64,000 bases of DNA from Lachnospiraceae bacterium (GCA_028689585.1 JAQVCW010000002.1:62001-126000), one strand, 5' to 3'; positions 31,379 through 40,780 are shown, counted from the first letter of the stretch. The notes: generated by a model from the sequence alone, not told the origin. A program made the numbers and translations.

Positions 31379-32563
31379 ATGAAAAAAAATTATAAGAAAA
31401 CAATGTTCGCTTGTTATTTAGGATTCATTACGCAGGCAATTTCGGCAAACTTTGCACCGCTTTTATTCCTGATGTTTCATAAAATATACTCCATACCATT
31501 AGGGAAAATTGCATTGATTTCAACCACATTTTTCTTTACCCAGCTTTTGGTGGATGTATTTTGTGCAAAATTTGTAGACCGAATAGGTTATCGAAAAAGT
31601 ATCGTTATGTCGGAAGTCTGTTCTGCTTTAGGTTTGGCCGGGTTAGCGTTTCTTCCTGAAATATGTGGAGATCCATTTATTGGAATTATCATTAGTGTCA
31701 TAATATATGCTATAGGAAGTGGATTGATTGAGGTCCTGTGCAGTCCAATCGTTGAAGCCTGTCCATTTGAAAATAAGGATTCTGTTATGAGTCTTTTACA
31801 TTCTTTCTACTGTTGGGGCTCTGTTGGAGTGATTGTCCTTTCAACACTGTTCTTCGCAGTATTTTCTATAGATAACTGGAAATGGCTTGCATGCATATGG
31901 GCACTTGTACCGCTCTATAATGTATATAATTTTATGACTTGTCCAATAGAAAATCTTGTGGAAGATGGAAACGCAATGGGAATTAGAGGATTACTTAAGG
32001 TTCCTATGTTCTGGGTTGCAATTGTTTTAATGATTTGTGCCGGTGCATCAGAACTTTCAATGGCACAATGGGCTTCTGCATATACGGAATCTGCAATCGG
32101 TTTATCAAAGACGCTCGGAGATTTGGCAGGCCCATGTATGTTTGCTGTAATGATGGGAATTAGTCGTGTGATCTATGGAAAGTATGGTAAAAAGTTAAAT
32201 CTCATAAATTTTATGATTGGTTCGGGTGCGCTGTGTCTTATGTGTTATCTCATGGCTGCATTATCAGAAAATCCGTTGATTGGACTTATCGGTTGTATTG
32301 TATGTGGATTTTCAGTCGGAATCATGTGGCCTGGCACAATCAGTATTTCGTCCAGGCAATTGCCATCAGGAGGAACTGCAATGTTTGCACTTTTGGCAAT
32401 GGCAGGTGATCTGGGGGGAGCATTTGGACCAAGTCTGGTTGGAAATATTACGCAGAGTGCCAATGATAATTTGCAAGTCGGTATGCTTGCCGGAAGTGTA
32501 TTTCCACTAATTTTGATTGTCTCTATTGTTGTTATGAAATTGGGACGGCAAAAACATCTCTAA
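31379..32563 (+). CDS. MFS transporter
   Basis: The 394 aa membrane protein has about 12 hydrophobic segments and an MFS-type loop after helix 2 (DRIGYRKSIVMSE). The pattern resembles sugar/fucose-permease-like symporters, but I cannot name the substrate. It is divergent from the AraC-type regulator. The ribosome site GAGAGG is 16 nt away from this ATG but well placed for a tiny reading frame ATG-TCA-ACA-TGA whose stop overlaps the start (ATGA), which may couple translation. Confidence 0.88.
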   Translation: MKKNYKKTMFACYLGFITQAISANFAPLLFLMFHKIYSIPLGKIALISTTFFFTQLLVDVFCAKFVDRIGYRKSIVMSEVCSALGLAGLAFLPEICGDPFIGIIISVIIYAIGSGLIEVLCSPIVEACPFENKDSVMSLLHSFYCWGSVGVIVLSTLFFAVFSIDNWKWLACIWALVPLYNVYNFMTCPIENLVEDGNAMGIRGLLKVPMFWVAIVLMICAGASELSMAQWASAYTESAIGLSKTLGDLAGPCMFAVMMGISRVIYGKYGKKLNLINFMIGSGALCLMCYLMAALSENPLIGLIGCIVCGFSVGIMWPGTISISSRQLPSGGTAMFALLAMAGDLGGAFGPSLVGNITQSANDNLQVGMLAGSVFPLILIVSIVVMKLGRQKHL

Positions 32564-32616
32564 GAATGGAAGAACTTAATGCTATGGAATAACAATCATG
32601 CAGGAGAATGTTAATC

Positions 32617-32895
32617 ATGAATGGAGCGTTTGCTATAGAATCAAATGAAAATGGAGAATTAAATATATTGTTTAAGGTCACAGATAAGTGTGATGTGGAT
32701 ATGCTTACATTAGAAATGATGTCGCATTGTGATGATGTACTATATGAACCTGGAGACCGAAATGGTAGTTATGAAAGCTGTCTTTTATGTAATGAAAAAA
32801 TAAGTATAAAAATCAGAACCATGACTTCCCTTGTAGAAGTTCACTTCAACGGGGACAGCAAAATGGATGTCGGAGACAGACCAAAAAACTATTGA
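32617..32895 (+). CDS. Small protein of unknown function
   Basis: The 92 aa protein is not recognised. It is acidic with four Cys, two of them in SCLLCNEK, and ends in a hydrophilic DRPKNY. AGGAG lies upstream; an ATG three codons earlier is possible but too close to that site. It follows the MFS gene by 53 nt on the same strand and shares its AT-rich composition, so it is probably in the same operon. Confidence 0.6.
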   Translation: MNGAFAIESNENGELNILFKVTDKCDVDMLTLEMMSHCDDVLYEPGDRNGSYESCLLCNEKISIKIRTMTSLVEVHFNGDSKMDVGDRPKNY

Positions 32896-32970
32896 CATTT
32901 AGTTGCAGGAACTGCCTGTTTTACTTGCGGCATCTGGCCCCATGCAACACGAAATGCAACACGAAACAAT

Positions 32971-32998
32971 AAAAAAGTGGCCTGAATAAGCCACTTTT
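32971..32998 (-). terminator. Terminator of the tRNA operon
   Basis: AAGTGGC and GCCACTT pair around an 8-nt loop, with six T on the minus strand after tRNA-Leu. Four T on the plus side may also end the MFS transcript. Confidence 0.85.
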
Positions 32999-33002
32999 CG
33001 CC

Positions 33003-33082
33003 TGCGGATAACAGGACTTGAACCTGCACGGTCTCCCACCAGAACCTAAATCTGGCGCGTCTGCCAATTCCGCCATATCCGC
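33003..33082 (-). tRNA. tRNA-Leu (anticodon UAG)
   Basis: It has the acceptor GCGGATA/TATCCGC, a class II variable arm, a GTTCAAGTC T-arm and the anticodon loop TTTAGGT. CCA is not encoded. It is the last tRNA of the operon. Confidence 0.93.
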
Positions 33083-33133
33083 ATTATACCTTCTTATAAA
33101 ATAAAAAACACCATCGCGAGGACAGTGCTATAA

Positions 33134-33206
33134 TGAGACATCGGGGATTCGAACCCCGGACAACTTGATTAAAAGTCAAGTGCTCTACCAACTGAGCTAA
33201 TATCCC
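33134..33206 (-). tRNA. tRNA-Lys (anticodon UUU)
   Basis: The cloverleaf has the acceptor GGGATAT/ATGTCTC, GCTCAGTTGGTAGAGC D-arm and the anticodon TTT in a CTTTTAA loop. Confidence 0.95.
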
Positions 33207-33226
33207 ATATACGGCAAATCGCCAAG

Positions 33227-33298
33227 CTGGGCTAGCTGGATTCGAACCAGCGAATGCAGGAGTCAAAGTCCTGTGCCTTACCGCTTGGCGATAGCCCA
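33227..33298 (-). tRNA. tRNA-Gln (anticodon UUG)
   Basis: The acceptor TGGGCTA pairs with TAGCCCA, discriminator G. The anticodon loop CTTTGAC gives UUG. The T-arm GGTTCGAATCC is standard. Confidence 0.95.
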
Positions 33299-33309
33299 TT
33301 AATACAGAG

Positions 33310-33384
33310 GGTGGATAAAGGGATTCGAACCCTTGGCCTCCAGAGCCACAATCTGGCGCGCTAACCAACTGCGCTATACCCACC
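33310..33384 (-). tRNA. tRNA-His (anticodon GUG)
   Basis: The acceptor GTGGGTA pairs with TATCCAC, with the extra G at position -1 (33384) and discriminator C typical of tRNA-His. The anticodon loop is TTGTGGC. Confidence 0.95.
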
Positions 33385-33440
33385 ATAATGGTTTTCAACC
33401 TATTCTGTTTTGTTACTCTTTTTTCTTTATGAAAGAAAAA

Positions 33441-33514
<74 letters not shown>

Positions 33515-33518
33515 AAAA

Positions 33519-33589
33519 AGCGGGTGATGGGAATCGAACCCACGTATCTAGCTTGGAAGGCTAGTGTTCTACCATTGAACTACACCCGC
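33519..33589 (-). tRNA. tRNA-Gly (anticodon UCC)
   Basis: The acceptor GCGGGTG pairs with CACCCGC. The anticodon loop CTTCCAA gives UCC. The length of 71 nt is normal for tRNA-Gly. Confidence 0.95.
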
Positions 33590-33617
33590 ATAATGAAGGA
33601 TCACCGTCTTTTAAAAG

Positions 33618-33692
33618 TCGGGGTGACAGGATTCGAACCTGCGACCTCCTGGTCCCAAACCAGGCGCTCTAGCCAAGCTGAGCCACACCCCG
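33618..33692 (-). tRNA. tRNA-Pro (anticodon UGG)
   Basis: The acceptor CGGGGTG pairs with CACCCCG, and the anticodon loop TTTGGGA gives UGG. It is the first tRNA after the promoter. Confidence 0.95.
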
Positions 33693-33735
33693 TCTTGCGG
33701 TGTTACACGTCCTTTCTTCATCAGACGCAAGATAG

Positions 33736-33764
33736 ATTATAATATAGCATTTAATAATTGTCAA
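33736..33764 (-). promoter_or_regulatory. Consensus promoter of the tRNA operon
   Basis: TTGACA (33759-33764), 17 nt, then TATAAT (33736-33741) on the minus strand: a perfect vegetative promoter 44 nt upstream of tRNA-Pro. Confidence 0.92.
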
Positions 33765-33795
33765 CAACTTTTTTCATTTTATTTTTATATTTCTT

Positions 33796-34551
33796 TCAGC
33801 ACGTTTTCCCATCATCCGGATATTCAATCTCCACCAGCGTCAATCCCTCCGGCCGGGCTGTCTCGCCTGCACGGCCCCGGTCTTTTGCCTCCAGTATCTT
33901 TGGTATCTCTTCCGCTTCCATCTGGCCGCTGCCCACCCGCAGCAGTGTTCCCGTAATGATCCGAACCATATTATATAAGAAGCCGCTGCCGGTGATCCTA
34001 ATCCGGATCATATCACCCTGGCGTTCTGCCTTCAGTGCATAAATGGTCCTTACCCGATCCGTAATCTCCGGACGATTGGTGCAGAAGCTGGTGAAATCGT
34101 GGGTTCCCGTCAAATAATTGGCCGCCTGCTGCATCCGCTCCACATCCAGATCCCAATAATAAAAGAGGGAATAGAGGCGCTCACAGGGATTGGGAAAACG
34201 CCGGTTGCATATTTTGTACTCATAGGTCTTGCGGGTATTGCAAAATCTGGGGTGAAAATCCGCTGCCACTTCTTCCGATTTCTGGATCCGGATATCTGCA
34301 GGCAGCCGGGTATTCATGGCATAGGAGATCTTATCTGGGGGCATTCTGGCATTCGTATCGAATACCGCCACATTACCCAGCGCATGTACGCCTGCATCGG
34401 TACGGCTGGCTCCCATCACCTTGATAGGTTCTCCAAGGAGCCGGGAAAGATGATAGTTCAGCTCTGCCTCAATGGTATTGCCATTGGGCTGCACCTGCCA
34501 GCCGCAATAATTGGTCCCATCGTATGCTACGATCAATTTTACCCGTTTCAT
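33796..34551 (-). CDS. truA: tRNA pseudouridine(38-40) synthase TruA
   Basis: The 251 aa enzyme makes pseudouridine in the anticodon arm of tRNAs. The catalytic Asp is in GASRTDAGVHALGN near residue 52, and the C-terminal GSGFLYNMVRIITGT is the family signature. The ATG at 34551 is chosen because the protein normally begins MKRxKLxxxYDGTxYxGWQ; an in-frame GTG 14 codons earlier overlaps ecfT. It follows ecfT as in many Firmicutes. Confidence 0.95.
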   Translation of the reverse strand: MKRVKLIVAYDGTNYCGWQVQPNGNTIEAELNYHLSRLLGEPIKVMGASRTDAGVHALGNVAVFDTNARMPPDKISYAMNTRLPADIRIQKSEEVAADFHPRFCNTRKTYEYKICNRRFPNPCERLYSLFYYWDLDVERMQQAANYLTGTHDFTSFCTNRPEITDRVRTIYALKAERQGDMIRIRITGSGFLYNMVRIITGTLLRVGSGQMEAEEIPKILEAKDRGRAGETARPEGLTLVEIEYPDDGKTC

Positions 34552-34583
34552 CGCCGCCTTTTCTCCTCTTCCATCACCATCTT

Positions 34584-35402
34584 TTAAAACCACATTTCAA
34601 CCTTCACAAAGTTCTTCAGCAAAAACATCGCCAGGAGATACAGCACCAGCAGCAGATACGCTGCTTTATCCCTGCTCTTGTATTCCAGGGGCCGCATCTT
34701 GGTCCTTCCTTCTCCCCCGTGATAACCTCTGGCCTCCATCGCCATCGCTAGGTCATTGGCACGGCGAAATGCAGAGATAAACAGAGGCACCAGCAGAGGG
34801 ATCAGGCTCTTTGCCTTTTTGATCAGTCCGCCGCTTTCAAAATCAGCGCCGCGGGCCATCTGCGCTTTCATGATTTTATCCGTTTCGTCCATTAAAATAG
34901 GAATAAACCGCAATGCGATCGACATCATCATTGATATTTCATGCACCGGCACATGAACTGCCTTTAAAAATCCCAGTCCTTTTTCCATCCCGTCCGTCAG
35001 ATCATTGGGTGTCGTCGTGAGCGTCATGACAGAGGAACCGATAATCAGATAAATCAGCCGGATTGCCATAAATGCCGCCGTCTGGATTCCCTCCAGGGTG
35101 ATCGTGAGCTTCCATATGGTAAGCACCGGCGTTCCCGGAATCAGGAACAGATTGAACACCACTGTAATCAGCAGAAGCACGATAATCGTCTTCAGGCCCT
35201 TGGTGATAAATTTGAACGGCACCCTGGAAAGCTTAATCACCCCCGCCAGAAATACCGTTGCCAGCACATAACTGCTGACCGAACGAAATGCAAACAGGGA
35301 AATAATAAATACCAGTGTCGCCACCAGCTTCACGCGGGGGTCCAGTTTATGGACAACGGAATTTGTCGGATAATACTGGCCCAATGTAATGTCTCTGATC
35401 AT
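34584..35402 (-). CDS. ecfT: ECF transporter transmembrane protein EcfT
   Basis: The 272 aa integral membrane subunit links the two EcfA ATPases to vitamin-binding S components. It has the motifs HKLDPRVKL near residue 18 and two Arg-rich coupling helices (AQMARGADF near 175 and AMEARGYHG near 225) that sit in the ATPase grooves. AGAAGGAAG lies before the ATG. No S-component gene is in the window, so this is a group II (shared) module. Confidence 0.95.
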   Translation of the reverse strand: MIRDITLGQYYPTNSVVHKLDPRVKLVATLVFIISLFAFRSVSSYVLATVFLAGVIKLSRVPFKFITKGLKTIIVLLLITVVFNLFLIPGTPVLTIWKLTITLEGIQTAAFMAIRLIYLIIGSSVMTLTTTPNDLTDGMEKGLGFLKAVHVPVHEISMMMSIALRFIPILMDETDKIMKAQMARGADFESGGLIKKAKSLIPLLVPLFISAFRRANDLAMAMEARGYHGGEGRTKMRPLEYKSRDKAAYLLLVLYLLAMFLLKNFVKVEMWF

Positions 35403-35483
35403 AATCTATGCTTCCTTCTTATTTATTCCTTAGTGTACTGTTCCGGTATAGCGTTCTGGGAATCAGGCAGAGGTAATCCGGGC

Positions 35484-36332
35484 CTAACGCCTCAGAGCCT
35501 CCAGCACAGCTTCCTTTGCCGCCTCCACCGTAGTTACTGATGTATCGATATCCCAGCCCTGCTGCTTCAGAGTCTGTGTCACATAAGTAACCTGGGGCGC
35601 TGCCAGTCCTACCGCTTCCAATTCTTTATAATGGGAAAAAACTTCGGACGGAATGTCATCAAACATGACCTGTCCTTTATTCATAACAATAATCCGCTCC
35701 ACATAATTAGCCACATCTTCCATGCTGTGGGAAACCAGAATTACCGTGATCTTTCTCTCTTCATGAAGTCTTGCCACCTGATCCAGTATCTCATCTCTGC
35801 CTTTGGGATCCAGCCCGGCCGTGGGCTCATCCAGGATCAGCACCTCCGGCTGCATCGCCAGAATACCGGCAATCGCCACCCGCCGTTTCTGTCCTCCGGA
35901 CAGCTCAAATGGCGATTTTTTATAATATTTTTCAGACAGCCCCACTGTTTTCAGCGCTTCCTCTGCCCTCTGTTTGATCTCTTCCTTGGACAATCCCAGA
36001 TTTTTAGGTCCGAAACAGACGTCGGTAAATACGTCAATCTCAAATAACTGATGCTCCGGATACTGAAATACAAGCCCCACCTTACTGCGCAGAGCCTTCA
36101 TATCATAGCCTTCCTCATAAATGTTATTTCCATTCACCAGAAGCTTTCCCGAGGTGGCGCGGATCAGACCGTTCAAATGCTGAATCAGCGTAGACTTACC
36201 GGAACCGGTATGCCCGATCATCCCGATAAACTGTCCGTCCGGAATTTCCAGATTGATATCCTGCAGCGCTTCCTTTTCAAAAGCAGTGCCTTCACTGTAT
36301 ACATAATTTAAATGCTCTATTTTAATCGACAT
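35484..36332 (-). CDS. ecfA2: ECF transporter ATP-binding protein EcfA2
   Basis: The 282 aa ATPase has Walker [10 protein letters not shown] near residue 42, the Q-loop FQYPEHQLF, the signature [13 protein letters not shown], Walker [14 protein letters not shown] and the switch His in VSHSMED. It pairs with EcfA1, encoded just upstream with an 11-nt overlap, to power uptake of vitamins through EcfT. Confidence 0.95.
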   Translation of the reverse strand: MSIKIEHLNYVYSEGTAFEKEALQDINLEIPDGQFIGMIGHTGSGKSTLIQHLNGLIRATSGKLLVNGNNIYEEGYDMKALRSKVGLVFQYPEHQLFEIDVFTDVCFGPKNLGLSKEEIKQRAEEALKTVGLSEKYYKKSPFELSGGQKRRVAIAGILAMQPEVLILDEPTAGLDPKGRDEILDQVARLHEERKITVILVSHSMEDVANYVERIIVMNKGQVMFDDIPSEVFSHYKELEAVGLAAPQVTYVTQTLKQQGWDIDTSVTTVEAAKEAVLEALRR

Positions 36333-37197
36333 AGCTGCCTTTCTTTTCTCTCACTTCATTTAATGCCTCTGTCAGTTCGTCAATGCTCAAAATACCCTCC
36401 GGAATGTCCAGACCTGCCAGCCGCAGTTCATGTGCCAGCAGCGTAACCTGAGGCACGTCCAGCCGGTAAGATTTCAATTGATCCACCTGAGAAAAAATCT
36501 CTCTCGGTGTTCCCTGCATCACGATTTTTCCATCGTCCATCACAATCACACGATCCGCATGAATTACTTCTTCCATATAATGGGTGATCAGAATTACCGT
36601 CACTTTTTCAGTACGGTTCAATTCCCGGACCGTCTCAATGACTTCCTTTCGGCCGTTGGGATCCAGCATGGCAGTGGGTTCATCCAGTACGATACATTTT
36701 GGACGCATAGCCACCACACCGGCAATCGCCACCCGCTGCTTCTGACCGCCTGAGAGCTTATTGGGAGAATGAGTGCGGTGTTCCCACATGCCCACAGCCT
36801 TCAGACTGTCCTCCACACGCTTCCAGATTTCTTCCTTCGGCACACCCATGTTTTCCGGGCCGAAGGCAACGTCCTCATCCACGATCGTTCCGATGATCTG
36901 ATTATCCGGGTTTTGGAATACCATTCCCGCAGTCTGGCGGATCTCCCACAGCCTGCTCTCATCTTTGGTATCTTTTCCATCCACATACAAAGTGCCTTCC
37001 GTAGGAAGCAGTATGGCATTGATGTGCTTTGCCAGAGTGGATTTTCCTGAGCCGTTATGACCGAGAATGGCAATAAAATCCCCGGCCTCCACCTGAAGAT
37101 CCACACCATCCACAGCCTTCGTATGGGACTCCACCTGACCGTCTTCATTCCATTTTACATATTCGAATCCCAGTTTTTTCGCATCTACTATCTTCAT
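36322..37197 (-). CDS. ecfA1: ECF transporter ATP-binding protein EcfA1
   Basis: The 291 aa ATPase has Walker [10 protein letters not shown] near residue 47, the Q-loop FQNPDNQI, the signature [13 protein letters not shown], Walker [14 protein letters not shown] and the switch His in ITHYMEE. The FQNPDNQ Q-loop identifies the A1 subunit. It is the first of ecfA1-ecfA2-ecfT-truA. In many Firmicutes rplQ lies directly upstream; here a sugar locus separates them. Confidence 0.95.
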   Translation of the reverse strand: MKIVDAKKLGFEYVKWNEDGQVESHTKAVDGVDLQVEAGDFIAILGHNGSGKSTLAKHINAILLPTEGTLYVDGKDTKDESRLWEIRQTAGMVFQNPDNQIIGTIVDEDVAFGPENMGVPKEEIWKRVEDSLKAVGMWEHRTHSPNKLSGGQKQRVAIAGVVAMRPKCIVLDEPTAMLDPNGRKEVIETVRELNRTEKVTVILITHYMEEVIHADRVIVMDDGKIVMQGTPREIFSQVDQLKSYRLDVPQVTLLAHELRLAGLDIPEGILSIDELTEALNEVREKKGSYVD

Positions 37198-37218
37198 CCG
37201 CTTACCTCATTCCAGCTA

Positions 37219-38295
37219 TCATTCTTTTATCAGGGAACTTCCGCCCGCCAGAGCCGAAGGTGCTCTCCTGCCCCCGCCGGTAGACGCTCCCTCCACCAGC
37301 TTCGCTTCAAAAATCACCTGCTTCTCCGCTGGCCGTTTTTTAATCATATCAAATAAAATACGGATGATCTCCGATGCCATCTCTTCCCGCGGCTGGCGGA
37401 TCGTGGTCACGGACGGCTCGTAGTACTCAGCAATGTCAAGCCCGTCAAATCCTGCCACACAGTAGTCCTCCGGAACTCTTTTCCCTGCATCAAAAATAGC
37501 CTTGCAGGCGCCGATAGCCAAAGTATCTGAAATCGCATAGATACAGGTAAATTCCCTGCCAGCATCCAGCAGTTCCTTCGTCACCTCATATCCATTTTTG
37601 ATGGTATAGGTCTGGAGATTTTTCTTCATCCGCACCACCAGCGACTCATCATATTCGATGCCATTGGCCTCCAGTGCCCTTTGGTATCCCTCCAGACGGC
37701 ACTTTCCGATACTCGCATCATCCCTGGCTGCCGTCAGTATGACGATCTTTCGGTGACCGCAGCGGCACAGGTAGTCCACCATACGGTAGCTCTCTTTCTC
37801 ATCGTCTATGGAAATAGCCGCACACTGCTCCAGCTTTTGGGGAAGCTTTATATTCACAGTTCCGATCACATAGGGAACCGTAAGCTGGCAGAGACGTTCT
37901 TCCTTGTGGCTGTACATGCCGCCCAGAAATACAATGCCCTTCAGCCGTTTTTCCTTCTCAAGCTGAATGGCTACCTCCACCTCGTCCTCTTCTTCTTCCA
38001 CATGCTGCAGCACAAAGGAATACCGTTTTTTCTCCACTTCCCGCTCCAGGACCTGAATCATGGGGCCAAAAAAAGGATTGCTGATTCCCTTGACCAGTAC
38101 CGCAATTGTCTTGGAATCAGAACGCTTCAGATTGCGCGCACTGTTATTCGGAACATAATTGTACTCTTTTATTATATCCATAATCATCTGTTTTGTTTCT
38201 TCATTAATATCAGGATGATTATTGATCGCCCGGGATACCGTGCTCACACCAACGCCGCATAATTTCGCCACATCTCTTATTGTAATCTGTTCCAT
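37219..38295 (-). CDS. LacI-family transcriptional regulator
   Basis: The 358 aa repressor has an N-terminal LacI helix-turn-helix (TIRDVAKLCGVGVSTVSRAINN), a hinge helix (YVPNNSARNLKR) and a periplasmic-binding-like effector domain (about 60-335), ending in a Gly/Ser-rich tail. It probably controls the maltodextrin genes next to it. Its promoter carries an inverted repeat (38317-38345), suggesting autoregulation. It ends 21 nt before ecfA1. Confidence 0.9.
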   Translation of the reverse strand: MEQITIRDVAKLCGVGVSTVSRAINNHPDINEETKQMIMDIIKEYNYVPNNSARNLKRSDSKTIAVLVKGISNPFFGPMIQVLEREVEKKRYSFVLQHVEEEEDEVEVAIQLEKEKRLKGIVFLGGMYSHKEERLCQLTVPYVIGTVNIKLPQKLEQCAAISIDDEKESYRMVDYLCRCGHRKIVILTAARDDASIGKCRLEGYQRALEANGIEYDESLVVRMKKNLQTYTIKNGYEVTKELLDAGREFTCIYAISDTLAIGACKAIFDAGKRVPEDYCVAGFDGLDIAEYYEPSVTTIRQPREEMASEIIRILFDMIKKRPAEKQVIFEAKLVEGASTGGGRRAPSALAGGSSLIKE

Positions 38296-38316
38296 CTCTT
38301 ACCTCTCTACGCTGGT

Positions 38317-38374
38317 CTGACACTTCAATATCACTATCGTGTCAGATTATAACAATTACTGTCAAAAAAAGCAA
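38317..38374 (-). promoter_or_regulatory. lacI-type gene promoter and possible operator
   Basis: TTGCTT (38369-38374) and TATAAT (38346-38351) lie 17 nt apart on the minus strand. Right after the -10 a perfect 7-bp inverted repeat CTGACAC/GTGTCAG (38317-38345) spans the start point. Confidence 0.65.
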
Positions 38375-38403
38375 GGGGATGTTGCGTTTGCACATCCTCT
38401 CGC
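38363..38403 (-). terminator. Terminator of the malQ operon
   Basis: On the minus strand GAGAGGATGT pairs with ACATCCCCTT (one mismatch), then GC and seven T. The T-run merges with the -35 region of the lacI-type gene. Confidence 0.8.
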
Positions 38404-38410
38404 TTTCCCA

Positions 38411-39898
38411 TCATTTTACTCCTCTGCCGTACACCTCCGTCAGATGGCGGATCTGCTGCAGCAGCGGCTCCGTGAGCTGTCCCGGAGTCAGGCGCCAGCG
38501 CCAGTTGCTGCCGAGGGTGGAGGGATGGTTCATTCTGGCCCAGGCACCGAGCCCCAGATAGTCCTGCATGGCGATGATCGCCGTGTCCGCAACACACCCA
38601 AGCGTCAGGCGGATAAAGCTCCAGTGAAGGTTTTTTCGATCCTCCGGTTTTAATTCCAGATACTCCCGGGCGAACCGGCGGTCAGACTCGCTCAACTCTT
38701 CATACCAGCCCTGAAGTGTCTGATTATCGTGGGTTCCAGTGTATACCACGCAATTCTTATCATAATGATATGGCATATAATTCCCGGCCTCTCTGGAATC
38801 AAATGCAAATTCCATCACTTTCATGCCGGGATAACCGGAATCACGCACCAGCTTCTCCACGCTTTTCGTCACATAACCCAGGTCTTCTGCAATGATCGGC
38901 ACATCTCCCAGGCTCTTTCGCAGAGAATGAAACAGCCCAATCCCCGGTCCCGGCTGCCAACTGCCGGCCGCCGCGGTCACGGCTCCGTATGGAATGGAAT
39001 AATACTCGTCAAACCCCCGGAAGTGATCTACACGCACCACATCGTACAGCTTCAGGCAGTGAGCCAAGCGCTGCTTCCACCAGGCATAATCCGTCTTTTC
39101 GTGATACTCCCAGTCATACAGCGGATTGCCCCAAAGCTGCCCGTCAGCGGAAAATGCATCCGGCGGACATCCCGCCACATGGGACGGCATATGTCTCTCA
39201 TCAAACTGGAATAATTCCGGATGTGTCCAACTGTCCGCGCTGTCCAAAGATACGTAAATTGGAATATCCCCTATAATTTCAATGCCCTCTGCATTGGCAT
39301 ATGCTTTTACCCTCTTCCACTGCTCATAAAACTTATACTGCAGAAACTGGTAAAATCCAATTTCTTCCTGACTCCCGGCACGAAAATACTCCAGTGCCCC
39401 GGCCTCACGCATCCGCACCGGTTCTTCCCATCTGGTCCAGCTATTTCCCTCAAAATGATTTTTCACAGCCATATAGAGGCAGTAATCTTCCAGCCAGAAA
39501 TCATTTTCCTCACAAAATTCCGCATATGCGGCCTCTTCCTTATAATGGCTCCTCTGATAAGCCAGACGGAGCAGCGGGAAGCGGTTCAGATACAGCTTTT
39601 CATAATCTACGAGTTCTGCCTTTTCGCCAAAATCACAGTTTTCATATTCCTCTTTCTGAAGCAGCCCTTCCTCCGCCAGAGTATCCAGGTCAATGAAATA
39701 GGGATTGCCTGCGAAAGCGGAAAATGACTGATACGGAGAATCTCCATACCCGGTAGGTCCCAGGGGAAGGATCTGCCAGTATTTCTGTCCGGCACGTTTT
39801 AACTGATCCACGAACTCATATGCACTCTTGGAAAATGAACCTATTCCGTACAAAGACGGAAGACTGGATATTGCAAGCAGTATTCCTCCGGCTCTCAT
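38411..39898 (-). CDS. malQ: 4-alpha-glucanotransferase (amylomaltase)
   Basis: The 495 aa GH77 enzyme moves alpha-1,4-glucan segments and releases glucose from maltodextrins in the cytosol. It shows the family start RAGGILLAISSLPSLYGIG, the nucleophile Asp in VRVDHFRGF near residue 290, the acid/base Glu in IIAEDLGYVT near 340, and the third acid in TGTHDNQT near 390. It follows the sugar permease genes by 42 nt, so is in their operon. Confidence 0.95.
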   Translation of the reverse strand: MRAGGILLAISSLPSLYGIGSFSKSAYEFVDQLKRAGQKYWQILPLGPTGYGDSPYQSFSAFAGNPYFIDLDTLAEEGLLQKEEYENCDFGEKAELVDYEKLYLNRFPLLRLAYQRSHYKEEAAYAEFCEENDFWLEDYCLYMAVKNHFEGNSWTRWEEPVRMREAGALEYFRAGSQEEIGFYQFLQYKFYEQWKRVKAYANAEGIEIIGDIPIYVSLDSADSWTHPELFQFDERHMPSHVAGCPPDAFSADGQLWGNPLYDWEYHEKTDYAWWKQRLAHCLKLYDVVRVDHFRGFDEYYSIPYGAVTAAAGSWQPGPGIGLFHSLRKSLGDVPIIAEDLGYVTKSVEKLVRDSGYPGMKVMEFAFDSREAGNYMPYHYDKNCVVYTGTHDNQTLQGWYEELSESDRRFAREYLELKPEDRKNLHWSFIRLTLGCVADTAIIAMQDYLGLGAWARMNHPSTLGSNWRWRLTPGQLTEPLLQQIRHLTEVYGRGVK

Positions 39899-39940
39899 GT
39901 GTTTTCCCGTCCTTTCTCTTATTTGGCGGATGCTCCGGCA

Positions 39941-40780
39941 TCAGCCCTTTACCGCTCCGGCCACAACGCCTTCAATAATATATTTCTGACAAGCAATATA
40001 AAATATAATGATCGGTATAATAGCCAGTACCAGAACGCCCATCATGGCTCCCATGTCCACGGATCCATATCCGCCCTTTAAATACTGTATTGCCATGGGT
40101 ATGGTCTTGTACTTCTTCTGATCCAGCACCAGGTAGGGCAGAAGATAATCGTTCCAGATCCACATTGCCTGCAGGATGGTAACTGTGATACAGGTAGGTT
40201 TCATGATCGGAAGCACCACCTGAAAATAAGTCTGCAGCGGATTGCAGCCATCGATCATGGCCGCTTCCTCGATCTCCATAGGGATGGACTGAACAAATCC
40301 GGTAAACATAAATACCGACAGTCCTGCGCCAAATCCCAGATAGACCACAATGATTCCCAGCGGGTTTCCAAGATGCAGTACATTTGCCGTCTTGGACAGA
40401 GTGTACATTACCATCTGAAATGGCACGATCATGGAAAACAGGCACAGGTAGTAAATTGCCGTAGTGAATTTATCCTTCACCCGCATGATATACCAGGCAG
40501 TCATAGAACAGCACAGAATGATCGCTGCCACGGAAAATACGGTGATGAACAGGGAAGTCCAGAACGCATCAAAAAATCCCGTCTTGTTGATACCGTTAAT
40601 ATAGTTTTGTATCCCCACAAACATCTTTTCCGTAGGAATGGCAAAGGGCTTTTTGCTGATATAGGCTTTCTTTTTAAATGAGTTGATGATAATCAGTATG
40701 ATGGGAAACAGATACAGCAAACTGATTATGGAAAAGACAGCCGTCAGCAGACCGCCACGTTTTGCTTTTCTTGCATTCAC
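39941..40780 (-). CDS. Carbohydrate ABC transporter permease, MalG type
   Basis: The 279 aa permease has six membrane segments and the EAA loop EEAAMIDGCNPLQTYFQVVLPIMKP near residue 170, which contacts the ATPase. It overlaps the partner permease by one base. There is no ATPase gene in this locus; such systems usually share an MsmX-type ATPase encoded elsewhere. Confidence 0.92.
   Translation of the reverse strand: MNARKAKRGGLLTAVFSIISLLYLFPIILIIINSFKKKAYISKKPFAIPTEKMFVGIQNYINGINKTGFFDAFWTSLFITVFSVAAIILCCSMTAWYIMRVKDKFTTAIYYLCLFSMIVPFQMVMYTLSKTANVLHLGNPLGIIVVYLGFGAGLSVFMFTGFVQSIPMEIEEAAMIDGCNPLQTYFQVVLPIMKPTCITVTILQAMWIWNDYLLPYLVLDQKKYKTIPMAIQYLKGGYGSVDMGAMMGVLVLAIIPIIIFYIACQKYIIEGVVAGAVKG

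Noticed and set aside
32941-32966. 12-bp tandem duplication ATGCAACACGAA before the tRNA terminator
   Set aside because: Only two copies, with no link to an element; not enough to call a repeat array or attachment site.
30230-33003. Search for a direct repeat of the tRNA-Leu 3' end as an attachment site
   Set aside because: No matching repeat was found at the left edge, and no integrase gene lies in the block.
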